From Opitutaceae bacterium TAV5 (GTDB lineage Bacteria; Verrucomicrobiota; Verrucomicrobiia; Opitutales; Opitutaceae), in assembly GCA_000242935.3 (NCBI GenBank), contig CP007053.1:4387001-4451000 (forward strand): a DNA stretch of 64,000 nucleotides. Reading direction: 5' to 3'. How positions within the stretch are numbered: the first letter of the stretch is position 1; each line of letters begins with the position of its first letter. The position numbers and the translations under genes are program-made. Shown piece after piece: positions 35,431-43,793 of this stretch. The notes beneath the pieces were generated by a model. It had not been told where the DNA came from, ran no database searches, and saw only the letters and a program-made list of their open reading frames with translations.

Positions 35431-36333
35431 ATGAAACTCCGGTTCGAAAAGATTCCTTATGCCGAGGGCATGTCCTTCGCCTGTCTCTCCTACACGGGGC
35501 GCGAATGCAGCAACCCGCTGCACTTGCATCCGGAATACGAACTCACGCATTTCGTGCGCGGTCGCGGGCACTGGATCGTGGGCGACGCGACGGGCGAGTT
35601 GCAGGATGGCCACCTCGTGCTGCTGGGGCCCGAACTGCCGCATCTTTTCCGGATGGACGCCTCGTCGCGGCGACGGGCGTTGGCCCGGGTGCTCCAGTTT
35701 CGCGAAGACTGCCTGGGTCCGGCTTTTTTCACGTTGCCCGAAGCCAGGCATATCCGGGAATTGCTGACCCGTGCGCGGCGCGGCCTTGTTTTCGGAAAGG
35801 CAACCCGCAGCCGCATCCAGGATCACCTCGCCCGCCTGCTGGAGACGCCTGCCGAGCGCCGGTTGCTGCCGCTGCTCGGCCTGCTCGAGACCGCGGCCGG
35901 GGACGGGAATGCCCGCTTTCTGGCCTCGTCCGGCTATCGTTCATCCCTGCAACCGGGCGAAGCCGCCCGCATCAACAAAGTATTGGACCATGTCACCGCA
36001 CGGCTGGACCAGGAGATTTATCTGGCGGACGTGGCCCGGGTTGCCGGGCTGAGCGAGGCGGCTTTCAGCCGTTTCTTTCGCCGCACGGTGAAGAAGACAT
36101 TCAGCCATTTCCTCAACGAGCTGCGCATCAGCCTGGCTTGCCGGCAACTTCTGGAGACGGACCATACGATCACCGGGATCGCCTTCGCCTGCGGCTTCAA
36201 CAACCTTTCCAATTTCAACCGGCGGTTCCTGGACCTGCGAGGCGAGACGCCTTCCGGGTTTCGCCAACGGCGGCAGCGGATCATGACGGACGGGAAGGGG
36301 GAAGGGGCGGCGGCGCGCTTTGCTCCGGCATGA
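35431..36333 (+). CDS. AraC-family transcriptional regulator
   Basis: This 300-residue protein has an N-terminal cupin sensor domain (NPLHLHPEYELTHFVRGRGH, about residues 25-130) and a C-terminal pair of helix-turn-helix motifs (about 180-285: LADVARVAGLSEAAFSRFFR, TGIAFACGFNNLSNFNRRFL). I preferred the ATG at 35431 over the GTG at 35422. It is divergent from the isomerase-kinase-aldolase-GH36 set and is the obvious candidate for its sugar-responsive activator. Confidence 0.92.
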   Translation: MKLRFEKIPYAEGMSFACLSYTGRECSNPLHLHPEYELTHFVRGRGHWIVGDATGELQDGHLVLLGPELPHLFRMDASSRRRALARVLQFREDCLGPAFFTLPEARHIRELLTRARRGLVFGKATRSRIQDHLARLLETPAERRLLPLLGLLETAAGDGNARFLASSGYRSSLQPGEAARINKVLDHVTARLDQEIYLADVARVAGLSEAAFSRFFRRTVKKTFSHFLNELRISLACRQLLETDHTITGIAFACGFNNLSNFNRRFLDLRGETPSGFRQRRQRIMTDGKGEGAAARFAPA

Positions 36334-36395
36334 GCAATCCGGAGAGTGTCAGTAAAAACCTGGCAGAACACTTCGGGGGCTTACCGTGATCGTTC

Positions 36396-36602
36396 ATGTC
36401 GATAGCTGAACTCAAGAGAATCGCTGACAACCTGAGCGCCAGGGATCGCCAATGGCTCCGCGCTTATCTTTTTGCAAAAGACCGCAGTGAATCTTCCGCA
36501 TGGAAGGAAGAGATGGGAAAACGCCGCCGGAAGATGCAGGCAGGCAAAGGTGTTTCGGCGGCAGAGATGACGTCGGTCTGTGGAGCTTCGGAAACCGGAT
36601 AG
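36396..36602 (+). CDS. Small hypothetical protein, antitoxin-like
   Basis: This 68-residue protein (SIAELKRIADNLSARDRQWL ... WKEEMGKRRRKMQAGKGVSA) resembles small addiction-module or helper proteins that have a LSxRDRxWLxAYL start. No toxin gene is seen downstream on the same strand, so if it is an antitoxin it is an orphan. It starts 63 nt after the AraC gene. Confidence 0.5.
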   Translation: MSIAELKRIADNLSARDRQWLRAYLFAKDRSESSAWKEEMGKRRRKMQAGKGVSAAEMTSVCGASETG

Positions 36603-36629
36603 AAAAACAAAGAGACGTGCCGCAAGGAT

Positions 36630-37379
36630 TCAGGGAGTCCAGACGAACTCGGGGTAGTCGGCTTTGGAATTGGTGCCTTGCGGTTTGAAGGGGAGGACGT
36701 GGCCGTCGACCATCAGGATGTTGGCGGTGTTGCCGTGAGGGAAAATAAACTTCGCCCCATCGTAGGGGTTTTGGCCTTCCGAATACTGCAGTGCTTCCCA
36801 GAGCATGGGGGTTCGAGTGGGGGCCGAGATGTTTTCGAGGCGTTTGCAGTAGGCCACGCCTCCCTGCGCATAACCGAGTTGTTTGTTCCAGCTGTAACCG
36901 GTGTAGTTGTGCCAGTATTGGTAATCGGATGAAAGGTCGGGGCGCTCGACAGGACAACTCGGCACGATTTTCACTTTCGCTGTCCCCGACCGCTTCATGT
37001 TGGTGTAGGGTGCGATATAGGAATACCAGCCCCAATAACCTCCATCGCTCCCACGGATGCCGAAGACATCTTTGCCATAATCGGTTCCCACCGGAAACCG
37101 GGAACGGTTTTCCTGGGTGAAAAGCAGAATGGCCGTGCCGCATTGCCGGAGGTTGGAAATGCATTGGGCCTTGCGCGCGGATTCACGCACACGGCTGACC
37201 ACCGGAATCAGGATGGCAGCAAGAATGCCGATGATGACGATAACCGTGAGCAGTTCGATGAGCGTGAAGGCCGGAGAGTGACGGACTTCGCGGCGGAGTC
37301 TCCGACGGGCGAAGCGAAGCGGGGTCTGTCGGGACAAGCGTGCAGTCGTGGCAAGGATCGGGGCGTTGTCGGCATTCAT
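36630..37379 (-). CDS. Type II pseudopilin-like protein with H-X9-DG motif
   Basis: This 249-residue protein has a long basic leader (about 38 residues) before the prepilin segment [20 protein letters not shown]. It then has the QCISNLRQCGTAILLFTQEN helix, and a C-terminal H-X9-DG box (FPHGNTANILMVDGHVLPF). It lies downstream of the GH42 gene on the same strand, 35 nt apart, and is likely in the LacI-controlled set. It belongs to the same family as the protein at 21.3 kb but is a diverged copy. Confidence 0.87.
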   Translation of the reverse strand: MNADNAPILATTARLSRQTPLRFARRRLRREVRHSPAFTLIELLTVIVIIGILAAILIPVVSRVRESARKAQCISNLRQCGTAILLFTQENRSRFPVGTDYGKDVFGIRGSDGGYWGWYSYIAPYTNMKRSGTAKVKIVPSCPVERPDLSSDYQYWHNYTGYSWNKQLGYAQGGVAYCKRLENISAPTRTPMLWEALQYSEGQNPYDGAKFIFPHGNTANILMVDGHVLPFKPQGTNSKADYPEFVWTP

Positions 37380-37414
37380 GGCGTATGTTGTGTTTTGGGT
37401 GAGAAGAAAGGGGA

Positions 37415-40400
37415 CTAGTTGCCCCAGATTTCGACTTCATCGAGTGTTCCGCCGGCGAGGGGCCACTCGACGGCGAGGCGAACGTGACGGGCGGAAACGG
37501 CAGCAGGGAGCGTCAGCGTGTATTCGCGGACGGCCGCATTGCCGACGGACAGGGGTTGAGTGAATTGCGGCGTGAAGGATTCGCCATCGGTGCTGGTGGA
37601 GAGGAGGAGTCGCACGGGGAGCAGGTCGCCGGGGCCGGCGTTGATAACGACACGGCGGACGGAGCGGATGCCTTTCAGGTCAAAGTCCACGGCGATGTCT
37701 TTTGTCGCATAGGAGGCGTTGTAAGGGCCGGGGCCGCCGGCGCTGCGCTGGCCCGTCCTGTTGTTGAAGCCGTTGGTGAGAGCGGCGCCGGAAGGGAGCT
37801 TTTTGTCGCTGCGGGCAGGGTCGGAAACGGCGGCGGAGGCAGGCGAGTCAGCAGCAGGTGTCGTGTAGCGGTAGGTGGCTCCGGTGTGGGTGCGGTAGGG
37901 ATACGTGTCGGGGTAGTGGGCGTTGTCGGTCAGGATGTGGAGCGCTTTTTCCGCGGGGATGTCCATGACGACGTTGGTGGTGAGGATGGCGGCGGGGCGG
38001 GGATTGGACACGGGCAAGATGCCCGTGCCACTTTCACGGGCTGGAAGCCCGTGCCACGTTGCGACGAGCGGATAGAGCCAGTCGGGTTTGACCAGCGCGA
38101 CATCGGCCGGAGGCGTGACGGTGAAAGTCGCCTGGTGGCTCTTGCCGGGAGCGAGCTCGGGAGTGTCCGCCGTGGCGGCGGGAGAGATTTGCCAGCCGGC
38201 GAGCGCCTGGGCGCGGAGGACGCCGGCCGGGAGAGGAGCGGCCGTTGTGTTGATGAGTTCCACCGTTAGCGGGAAGGGCGCGCCGGGGGTGAGCCGGGCA
38301 GTATGGCCGTCAACGGCGCGGGTTGCGGATGCGACAGGGGAAATGGAGAGGACCGGGGAGTACTGGCGAAACAGATACAGAACGCCGGCGCTCGGTATGA
38401 CTGGCAGGGTGACTTCATAACGGTCGCCGGTGACGGGCCGGACAGGGAGGGCGGTCAAGCTGTCATCCTCGGCGGGAGCCCACCAGGCGGTGGTCCAGGG
38501 GCCGCCGGGCAGCGGGAGCGTGACGGTGCCGGCGGGGAGCGGGCGTGGTTCGGTATCGGCGCGGGTGGCGATGACGATGGCGACGTTGCCGGACTTGTCG
38601 GTGAAGGGTTGTTCGACGCGGAGATTGCCGGTGTCGGCGAGCGCCTTGTCGGCGGCGATGGCGGGGGAAAGGCCGGCCTCGCGGAGGCGGTCGCCGAGCC
38701 AGCGGCCGATGGCGAGTTCGCCCTGCTGGCGGGCGTATTCCTCGCGGTCGGCGGTGGGGCCGTCGAGGAGGAAGGCGCTCATGGCCTCGGCCGGTTTTTC
38801 CAGGATGGTGGAGCCGAGTTCGAAGGGGAAATACAAGACCCTGCCGGGTTTTGCGTTCAGGGTTTGGGGCTTGGCGTCTGGAGTTTGGGGCAGCGTGTTG
38901 AGGAAGGCGACAGGACGACGGTCTTTTCCCGCCGATCCGGTGGCGAGCGGACGGGCGGTGGTGGCGCTGGCGGTGACAGAGGTGTCGGCGATGAGGGTTT
39001 GCCGGGCGTGACCGGAGTTGATGATGAGCCGGGTAAGCGGAGGGGCAACGGGAGCGGGCGGGACGCCCGCTCCACTTTTTCCGCCAAACGTGACGCCGAG
39101 GAGGGGGGCGAGTTGGTCGCGGATGCGGTGGTGCGGGTCGTAATAGCCGGGGCGCGTATCGGCAATCAGGGTACCGCCGTCTTCGCGGACGTAGCGGGTG
39201 ATGGCGGCGGCTTCATCCGGGGCGAGATGCTCGGCGCCGATGAGGGCGAGGGCGTCGTAGGCGCGAAGGTAGCCGGCATCGAGTTTGGTGGAGGGGATGA
39301 CGTCCACCCAGTAGCCCTGTTCGCGGAGCCAGCGGTAAACGAGCCAGCGGTGGTTGCGGGGATAACCCCAGCGGGAAGTGGAGCGGGGCGACTTGTCGGA
39401 GAGAAGCACGTCGCGGCGCGGCAGGAGCATGGCGATGCGAGGCAGGCCGTCGGCGGGCACGGCATTCTTCCAGAAGGTTTCTGTTCGATGGACCATGTGA
39501 GCCCAGCGGGCGGCGTAGTGGAGTTTGTCACGGGGAGCGCCGGTGGCGGAGTTGTGGAAGCCGAACTTGTCCCAGTCGTCTTTGGCGCCGGCGAAGCCGA
39601 GGGTGAAAAAATCGGCGGCCTTGAGACCGTTGGCGAGCATGCGCCAGGTGGTCGAGGCAAAGGCATGGCCGGGGCCGTTGTGATTGTTGGTTTCAGGCAA
39701 AAACACGCCGTAGCCGGGGGAGCGGTCGAGGGGGCGGATGGCGTTGTAAAGATAGTTCAGCTCGTAGGCCTGGCGGTCGCCGCTGCCGTACATGTCGGCG
39801 CCGAGGAGGCCGCCGCTGATCGGGCGCATGAGTTCGGCGAAATGTTCCTGATCGAAGGTGCGCGCGCGGTTGGTGACCGGCATCTCGATCGTCTGTTGCG
39901 TGGACTTGTGGACGACGCCGCGTTTTTCCGGGTCCGCATCGTGCATGGCGCGGGCGAGTTCGGCGAGGGTGGCGGTGAAGTGTTCGCTCTGGAAAGTGAT
40001 CCAGTCGAGCCAGGCACCGGGGCGGGTGGCGTAGTCGGCGGGGGAGGGAATGTCGGGACTGTTGGCAGCGGCTTCAAAGGTGGGGTGACGGGAGAGAGCG
40101 GAACCGGAGGGGAGGTCGGTGGACCAGGCTTCGTTGAGGGCGGCGATGTTGTTGTTGTAGGCGGCGCGGAGCCAGGCGGCGAACGCGGCGCGGGCTTGGG
40201 GGGAGTAGTCGTGGTTGCCTTCCCATTCGTTATCGAGGCCCCAGTAGTCGATGAGGGGACCGGTGGCGCGGTCGGGTGTAGGGGCGGACCAGGCGTTGAC
40301 ATGGGCGCGAACGTAGTCGTTGAGGAGTTCGCGGGTGGCGGGGTCGAAGAGGTTGATGCGGGCGCGGCGGATGAGGGGTTTGCCAGCGGAGGGATGGGGT

Positions 40401-40837
40401 TGCGCTTCAGGGAGGGCGGCGAGGCGGGCTTCGGCTTCGGTGAGTTTCTGATTTTTGACGGCGCGTTTTTTGGCAGTGTCGAGGGCCATGACGAAGCTTT
40501 CGGCGGACCAGGCGAGACTGTGATAGCGGAGGCCGTGGGCATCGCGCCAAACGCCGGGTGTGGGGAGGGGATCACCGCGGAAGGGGGCGGTGCCGCGCGA
40601 GGTGCTTTGGCGACTGTTGAAGCCCATGTGTACGAACTGGTGCGGGATGCCGTGGACGAAGCCCATGTAAAACCAGTCGTCGGTGGCGCGGGTATCGCCA
40701 TTGGCCTCCTCAGTGATTTGTAGTGAATAACTGGTGACGCGGTCGAGGGGATCCGGGGGGTGGGGGGGAGGGGTGGTTTGCGCGCGGGCGGCGGCGAAGA
40801 CAACCAGGGGAAGGGCGAGGAGGAGGGTACGATGCAT
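37415..40837 (-). CDS. GH42-like secreted beta-galactosidase with discoidin domain and embedded REPs
   Basis: This 1140-residue protein has a signal peptide (TLLLALPLVVFAAARAQTTP) and a GH42-type TIM barrel (about 30-420). Candidate catalytic residues are Glu in YWGLDNEWEGNH (acid/base) and Glu in FLPETNNHN (nucleophile). A GH42 trimerisation-like domain (about 430-590: RIAMLLPRRDVLLSDKS, DALALIGAEHLAPDEAAAIT), beta domains and a C-terminal F5/8-type discoidin module (about 1040-1140, ending LDEVEIWGN) follow. The frame is interrupted without shift by REP or palindrome sequence giving peptides such as WHGLPARESGTGILPV (about residues 923-945) and GKSGAGVPPAP (about 586-596). The GH42 assignment is by layout, and the substrate is unknown. 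Confidence 0.8.
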   Translation of the reverse strand: MHRTLLLALPLVVFAAARAQTTPPPHPPDPLDRVTSYSLQITEEANGDTRATDDWFYMGFVHGIPHQFVHMGFNSRQSTSRGTAPFRGDPLPTPGVWRDAHGLRYHSLAWSAESFVMALDTAKKRAVKNQKLTEAEARLAALPEAQPHPSAGKPLIRRARINLFDPATRELLNDYVRAHVNAWSAPTPDRATGPLIDYWGLDNEWEGNHDYSPQARAAFAAWLRAAYNNNIAALNEAWSTDLPSGSALSRHPTFEAAANSPDIPSPADYATRPGAWLDWITFQSEHFTATLAELARAMHDADPEKRGVVHKSTQQTIEMPVTNRARTFDQEHFAELMRPISGGLLGADMYGSGDRQAYELNYLYNAIRPLDRSPGYGVFLPETNNHNGPGHAFASTTWRMLANGLKAADFFTLGFAGAKDDWDKFGFHNSATGAPRDKLHYAARWAHMVHRTETFWKNAVPADGLPRIAMLLPRRDVLLSDKSPRSTSRWGYPRNHRWLVYRWLREQGYWVDVIPSTKLDAGYLRAYDALALIGAEHLAPDEAAAITRYVREDGGTLIADTRPGYYDPHHRIRDQLAPLLGVTFGGKSGAGVPPAPVAPPLTRLIINSGHARQTLIADTSVTASATTARPLATGSAGKDRRPVAFLNTLPQTPDAKPQTLNAKPGRVLYFPFELGSTILEKPAEAMSAFLLDGPTADREEYARQQGELAIGRWLGDRLREAGLSPAIAADKALADTGNLRVEQPFTDKSGNVAIVIATRADTEPRPLPAGTVTLPLPGGPWTTAWWAPAEDDSLTALPVRPVTGDRYEVTLPVIPSAGVLYLFRQYSPVLSISPVASATRAVDGHTARLTPGAPFPLTVELINTTAAPLPAGVLRAQALAGWQISPAATADTPELAPGKSHQATFTVTPPADVALVKPDWLYPLVATWHGLPARESGTGILPVSNPRPAAILTTNVVMDIPAEKALHILTDNAHYPDTYPYRTHTGATYRYTTPAADSPASAAVSDPARSDKKLPSGAALTNGFNNRTGQRSAGGPGPYNASYATKDIAVDFDLKGIRSVRRVVINAGPGDLLPVRLLLSTSTDGESFTPQFTQPLSVGNAAVREYTLTLPAAVSARHVRLAVEWPLAGGTLDEVEIWGN
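38009..38057. repeat. Two REP units inside the GH42-like gene
   Basis: Two 23-nt hairpins of the type CACGGGC-N5-GCCCGTG followed by CCAC lie at 38009-38031 (loop AAGAT) and 38035-38057 (loop TGGAA). They are the same elements as those next to the RAYT at 53.8-54.7 kb. In the coding strand they are read in frame. Confidence 0.9.
38840..38892. repeat. Half of a ggttcagggtttgggg-type palindrome in the GH42-like gene
   Basis: The bases GCGTTCAGGGTTTGGGGCTT, then GGCGTCTGGAGTTTGGGG, resemble one arm of the palindrome found in feoB (46.4 kb). They are translated in frame as QTPDAKPQTLNAKPG. No matching second arm is obvious nearby. Confidence 0.6.
39051..39075. repeat. REP unit inside the GH42-like gene
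   Basis: GGAGCGGGC and GCCCGCTCC form a 9-bp hairpin with loop GGGAC, followed by AC, similar to the REP at 6568-6590. It is read in frame as part of GKSGAGVPPAP. Confidence 0.8.
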
Positions 40838-40970
40838 GGTGAGAGCGGGTATGGGGAAGGAGGAAAGGAGGTAAGATACAAGAGGCAAACTACAGAAAAT
40901 CAGACGCCGGGAACTGAGCGCTAAACGTTGAATAATAATTGGAAAAATGGATGGCTCTCGCACCCAAGAG

Positions 40971-41777
40971 TCAGGGCGCGGGTCTGCGGCAGCGGTGGAT
41001 GAGGATGCAGAGGAAGATTGCGGAACCGGCGAGCGCCAGGGCGGCAGCGGCAGGTTCGGGGATGGGGGTGGCGGCGATTTGGAAGTTGTCGAAGCGGGTA
41101 ATCACCGTGGAACTTGCTGTGTAGACCCACCATCCTGCGCCGGTGATTTTGGCTCCCGAGAGGTCGGCGTCGAGGGCGGTCAGTACGACGCCCGCTTCAT
41201 TCACGTCGGTCGTCTCGGCGTCGTCTGTGTTCATTGTGAACAGGGACCAGTTTTCCTTGGCGGTGGTGAAGGTGATGCCGAGGTTGGGGGAGATGCCTTC
41301 CGGTATCGTCCAGCTGGAGTTGTTGATCGGACGAAGCAGGGTGGTGGAGGCGTACCAGTTGCCGTTGTCGAGCTGGATGAGAAACCGCATGCGGCTTAGC
41401 TGTGTACTGGAAGTCTGGACAGTGTCCACGGAGAGGGTGATGTCTTGATAGTCGGCGAGGGCGATATCGAGGGCCGCATATCGATAGGTAAATCCTTTGG
41501 TGGAGGCACTGGTGTAAATGGTAGAACCCGTCTGCACGACTGGCGTGCCGCCAGCGGCGAGCAGGCCGGTGGAGTTGTCATAGCAGGCCCAACCGGTCTG
41601 GTTGGTGAGGGTGACCCATTCGTTGAATTTTTTCTCCTGATTATTGCCGCTCGAGGGATTGACGTAGGCCTCGAAGGTCTGGCTGTAGAGCACGGTCGCG
41701 GCTGTCGCCGTGGCGGTAAGGCTGGCGAGGGTGGCAGCGAGGAACAGGGTTTTGTGGAGTGTGTGGTTCATATTCAT
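40971..41777 (-). CDS. PEP-CTERM secreted protein of unknown function
   Basis: This 268-residue protein has a signal peptide (TLHKTLFLAATLASLTATAT), a beta-rich jelly-roll-like body beginning TVLYSQTFEAYVNPSSGNNQ, and a C-terminal PIPEPAAAALALAGSAIFLC with basic tail, the exosortase signal. The ATG at 41771 is an alternative start. A 16-bp palindrome that looks like a LacI operator lies 101 nt upstream. It sits between the GH42 gene and another secreted protein of similar body plan. Confidence 0.85.
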   Translation of the reverse strand: MNMNHTLHKTLFLAATLASLTATATAATVLYSQTFEAYVNPSSGNNQEKKFNEWVTLTNQTGWACYDNSTGLLAAGGTPVVQTGSTIYTSASTKGFTYRYAALDIALADYQDITLSVDTVQTSSTQLSRMRFLIQLDNGNWYASTTLLRPINNSSWTIPEGISPNLGITFTTAKENWSLFTMNTDDAETTDVNEAGVVLTALDADLSGAKITGAGWWVYTASSTVITRFDNFQIAATPIPEPAAAALALAGSAIFLCILIHRCRRPAP

Positions 41778-41877
41778 ATGAAAGGCGTGGAGGCTGGCGG
41801 TCGGTGATTCAGGGTTGGTATCGGGTGGGCTGGTGCGGGTTTGTATGGGGTTCGGAAGAGGAACCAATGGTTTGAAT

Positions 41878-41893
41878 GGTTATTCTGATAACC
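41878..41893. promoter_or_regulatory. Candidate LacI operator, GGTTAT-TCTG-ATAACC
   Basis: This 16-nt sequence has 6-bp arms that are exact complements around a 4-nt centre. The same arms occur at 42736-42751, near the start of the next secreted-protein gene, and the neighbouring genes encode two LacI proteins. The distance to the start of the PEP-CTERM gene is about 100 nt, suitable for an operator near a promoter. Binding is inferred. Confidence 0.6.
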
Positions 41894-41952
41894 GGTTGCG
41901 AGCCGGGGGGGGAACGGAGAGGGGACGTATTTTCGGCGGGAGTCGCGTGTGT

Positions 41953-42699
41953 TCAGGGTTTTCCATCGGTGCGGCCGCTGATGGCCAGGGTGTCGAGGCG
42001 GACAACGACACCGCCTTTGTCGGCCCGGGTGTTGTGGACGAGGAAGCCGATGCCGGTCACGAGGGCGGCAGCGGGAAGGTCGGCGGAGGCCGGAACAAGG
42101 GCAAGGGGGCTGTCTTCGGCCAGGGTCAGGCTTTGCCAGCCGGCGGCGGCGGGCGTGAAGTCGAGCGTCTGGCGGACGGCCGCAGGGTCGGGGGCATCGG
42201 AGAAACTTTTGCGGTTGCCGACCGCAACGGGGCGGTGTTCGACACCGGAAAGATACCAGTCCTTGCCGCCGAGCTGCACGAGGATGTGCGTATTGACAAT
42301 GCCACTATTGGAAACGACGGCATCGAACGTGATCGTGCCGATGGAGCTGACGGTCAGGAGGGGGAGGCCGGATATCGGCCGGGTGAAGATGCGTATCTGG
42401 CCGGAGCCGACCGAGGTCCAGATGTAGCCGGGTTGTCCGTCACCGGTCCCGGGGGCGGCGCTGAGGACGCCGAAGGCGTTGCCCTTGCCTTTGGCGGGGA
42501 TGGCGAGGGGGGCCGAAATCGAGGATGTGTTGGCGATGGACCAGCCGATGGAGGCGAGGGAGCGCTCGGCTTTGGCGGTGTTGTTGAAAGGGTCCTCGAA
42601 CAGCGGGGCGGCGGTGGCGGTCGCCGCGCCGGCCACGGCAAGGGCGCCGCACAGGCAACACAGGCGAATGAAAGAGGATGCGGGGGGCATGGGACCCAC
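41953..42699 (-). CDS. Secreted hypothetical protein, jelly-roll-like
   Basis: This 248-residue protein has a signal peptide (FIRLCCLCGALAVAGAATAT) and a beta-rich body starting APLFEDPFNNTAKAERSLAS, with a plan similar to the PEP-CTERM protein downstream (FEDPFNN/SQTFEAYVN; HILVQLGGKDWYLS/RFLIQLDNGNWYAS). It ends VVVRLDTLAISGRTDGKP without a PEP-CTERM helix, so it may be released or held otherwise. A candidate operator lies 37 nt upstream. No function is recognised. Confidence 0.75.
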   Translation of the reverse strand: MGPMPPASSFIRLCCLCGALAVAGAATATAAPLFEDPFNNTAKAERSLASIGWSIANTSSISAPLAIPAKGKGNAFGVLSAAPGTGDGQPGYIWTSVGSGQIRIFTRPISGLPLLTVSSIGTITFDAVVSNSGIVNTHILVQLGGKDWYLSGVEHRPVAVGNRKSFSDAPDPAAVRQTLDFTPAAAGWQSLTLAEDSPLALVPASADLPAAALVTGIGFLVHNTRADKGGVVVRLDTLAISGRTDGKP

Positions 42700-42735
42700 C
42701 GTAGCGCGGCCGGCGGGTCTGCCAAATGTGGCGAC

Positions 42736-42751
42736 GGTTATACTGATAACC
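42736..42751. promoter_or_regulatory. Candidate LacI operator, GGTTAT-ACTG-ATAACC
   Basis: It has the same 6-bp arms as the site at 41878-41893, with centre ACTG instead of TCTG. It overlaps the last codons and stop of the upstream lacI gene and lies 37 nt before the start of the secreted-protein gene. That placement suits repression of this gene by a neighbouring LacI protein. Confidence 0.6.
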
Positions 42752-43793
42752 TGGCCGTGGATTGAGGTGCCGCGCGCAGGGTGCGGCCTTCATGCCAGGA
42801 ACCCTCGACGAGGAGGCAGGACGGGGATTCGGGAATGCCGCGTTCGCCGCGGTGGACGAGATCGACAAGGTGTTCCACGGCGCGGGCGCCGACAAGAAAA
42901 GGGTTTCCCCACATGCCGGAAAAGGGGTCACCGGTCTCGCGTACCGAAAGCAGGGCGAGTCCGACCTCTTCGGGAACACGAATGCCGGCGTCGGCAAGCC
43001 AAGGGTAAACGAGATCCCAGAGCGTGACAATGACGTCGGGCTTGTGGCGCCGGTACCAGCGGAGAAAGGTGCCCCGGTCGAGATTGCGTTTTTCGAGGAG
43101 AGGCAGGCGACGGGATGCCGGGAGACCGTGCTGCGTGCGGAGGAAGGCGGAGGAGAAGAGGCGTTTGATGCGCAGTTCGTCTTCGGCCTCCATGACGAAA
43201 CCGGGCCGGCGATAACCGCGGGCGCGGATTTCTGTCATGAGCATGTCGGCGGAGCGCCAGGCATGGTTGGTCACCATATGGAGGCGCGGGGCGGCGAGCG
43301 TGTAACCGATGGTCACGCACGAAAAACGGGAAAAGGGAAAATCGAGGCACGCGCCGGGGTGAGGCTGCGGAGCGACAAGGATACCGGGGATGTTGCGGGC
43401 TCTGAGGATGCGTTCCATCCGGGCGGAGGTCATGCCGGGGCGCGCCAGATTGTGTTCTTCGATCCGGTAGCCGAGTTCGGCGGCGCGCTGGCTGGCGCCT
43501 TCGAAATAATGGAGAAAGGTGGAGATGGCGCGCCAGCCGCGGTCGCCGTCGGGAAAGCCGGTGAGCCAGGCGAGGGTCGCCTGGAAGCCGGGATGGCGAC
43601 GTTGCCGGCGATAGGCGGAGAGGCCGGCGAGGTAAGGATCGGGCCGGTAGCCGAGTTGCCGGGCGATGGCCTGGACGCGGTCGCGGATCGCGGCGGAAAG
43701 GCGCGGGTGGTTGTTGAGGGCGAGGGAAACGGTGGCCTGGGTGACGCCGGCGGCGCGGGCGATGTCGCGCTGGGAGGGGCGGGGGGCGTTCAT
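42738..43793 (-). CDS. LacI-family regulator, second of a coupled tandem pair
   Basis: This 351-residue protein has a LacI helix-turn-helix (SQRDIARAAGVTQATVSLAL then NNHPRL, residues about 7-32) and a sensor domain ending CLLVEGSWHEGRTL. It is closely related to the upstream LacI gene along its whole length, so the pair arose by duplication. Its ATG overlaps the upstream stop (ATGA at 43790-43793), so the two should be made in fixed ratio and may form heteromers. Its 3' end contains a candidate operator. Confidence 0.93.
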   Translation of the reverse strand: MNAPRPSQRDIARAAGVTQATVSLALNNHPRLSAAIRDRVQAIARQLGYRPDPYLAGLSAYRRQRRHPGFQATLAWLTGFPDGDRGWRAISTFLHYFEGASQRAAELGYRIEEHNLARPGMTSARMERILRARNIPGILVAPQPHPGACLDFPFSRFSCVTIGYTLAAPRLHMVTNHAWRSADMLMTEIRARGYRRPGFVMEAEDELRIKRLFSSAFLRTQHGLPASRRLPLLEKRNLDRGTFLRWYRRHKPDVIVTLWDLVYPWLADAGIRVPEEVGLALLSVRETGDPFSGMWGNPFLVGARAVEHLVDLVHRGERGIPESPSCLLVEGSWHEGRTLRAAPQSTARLSV

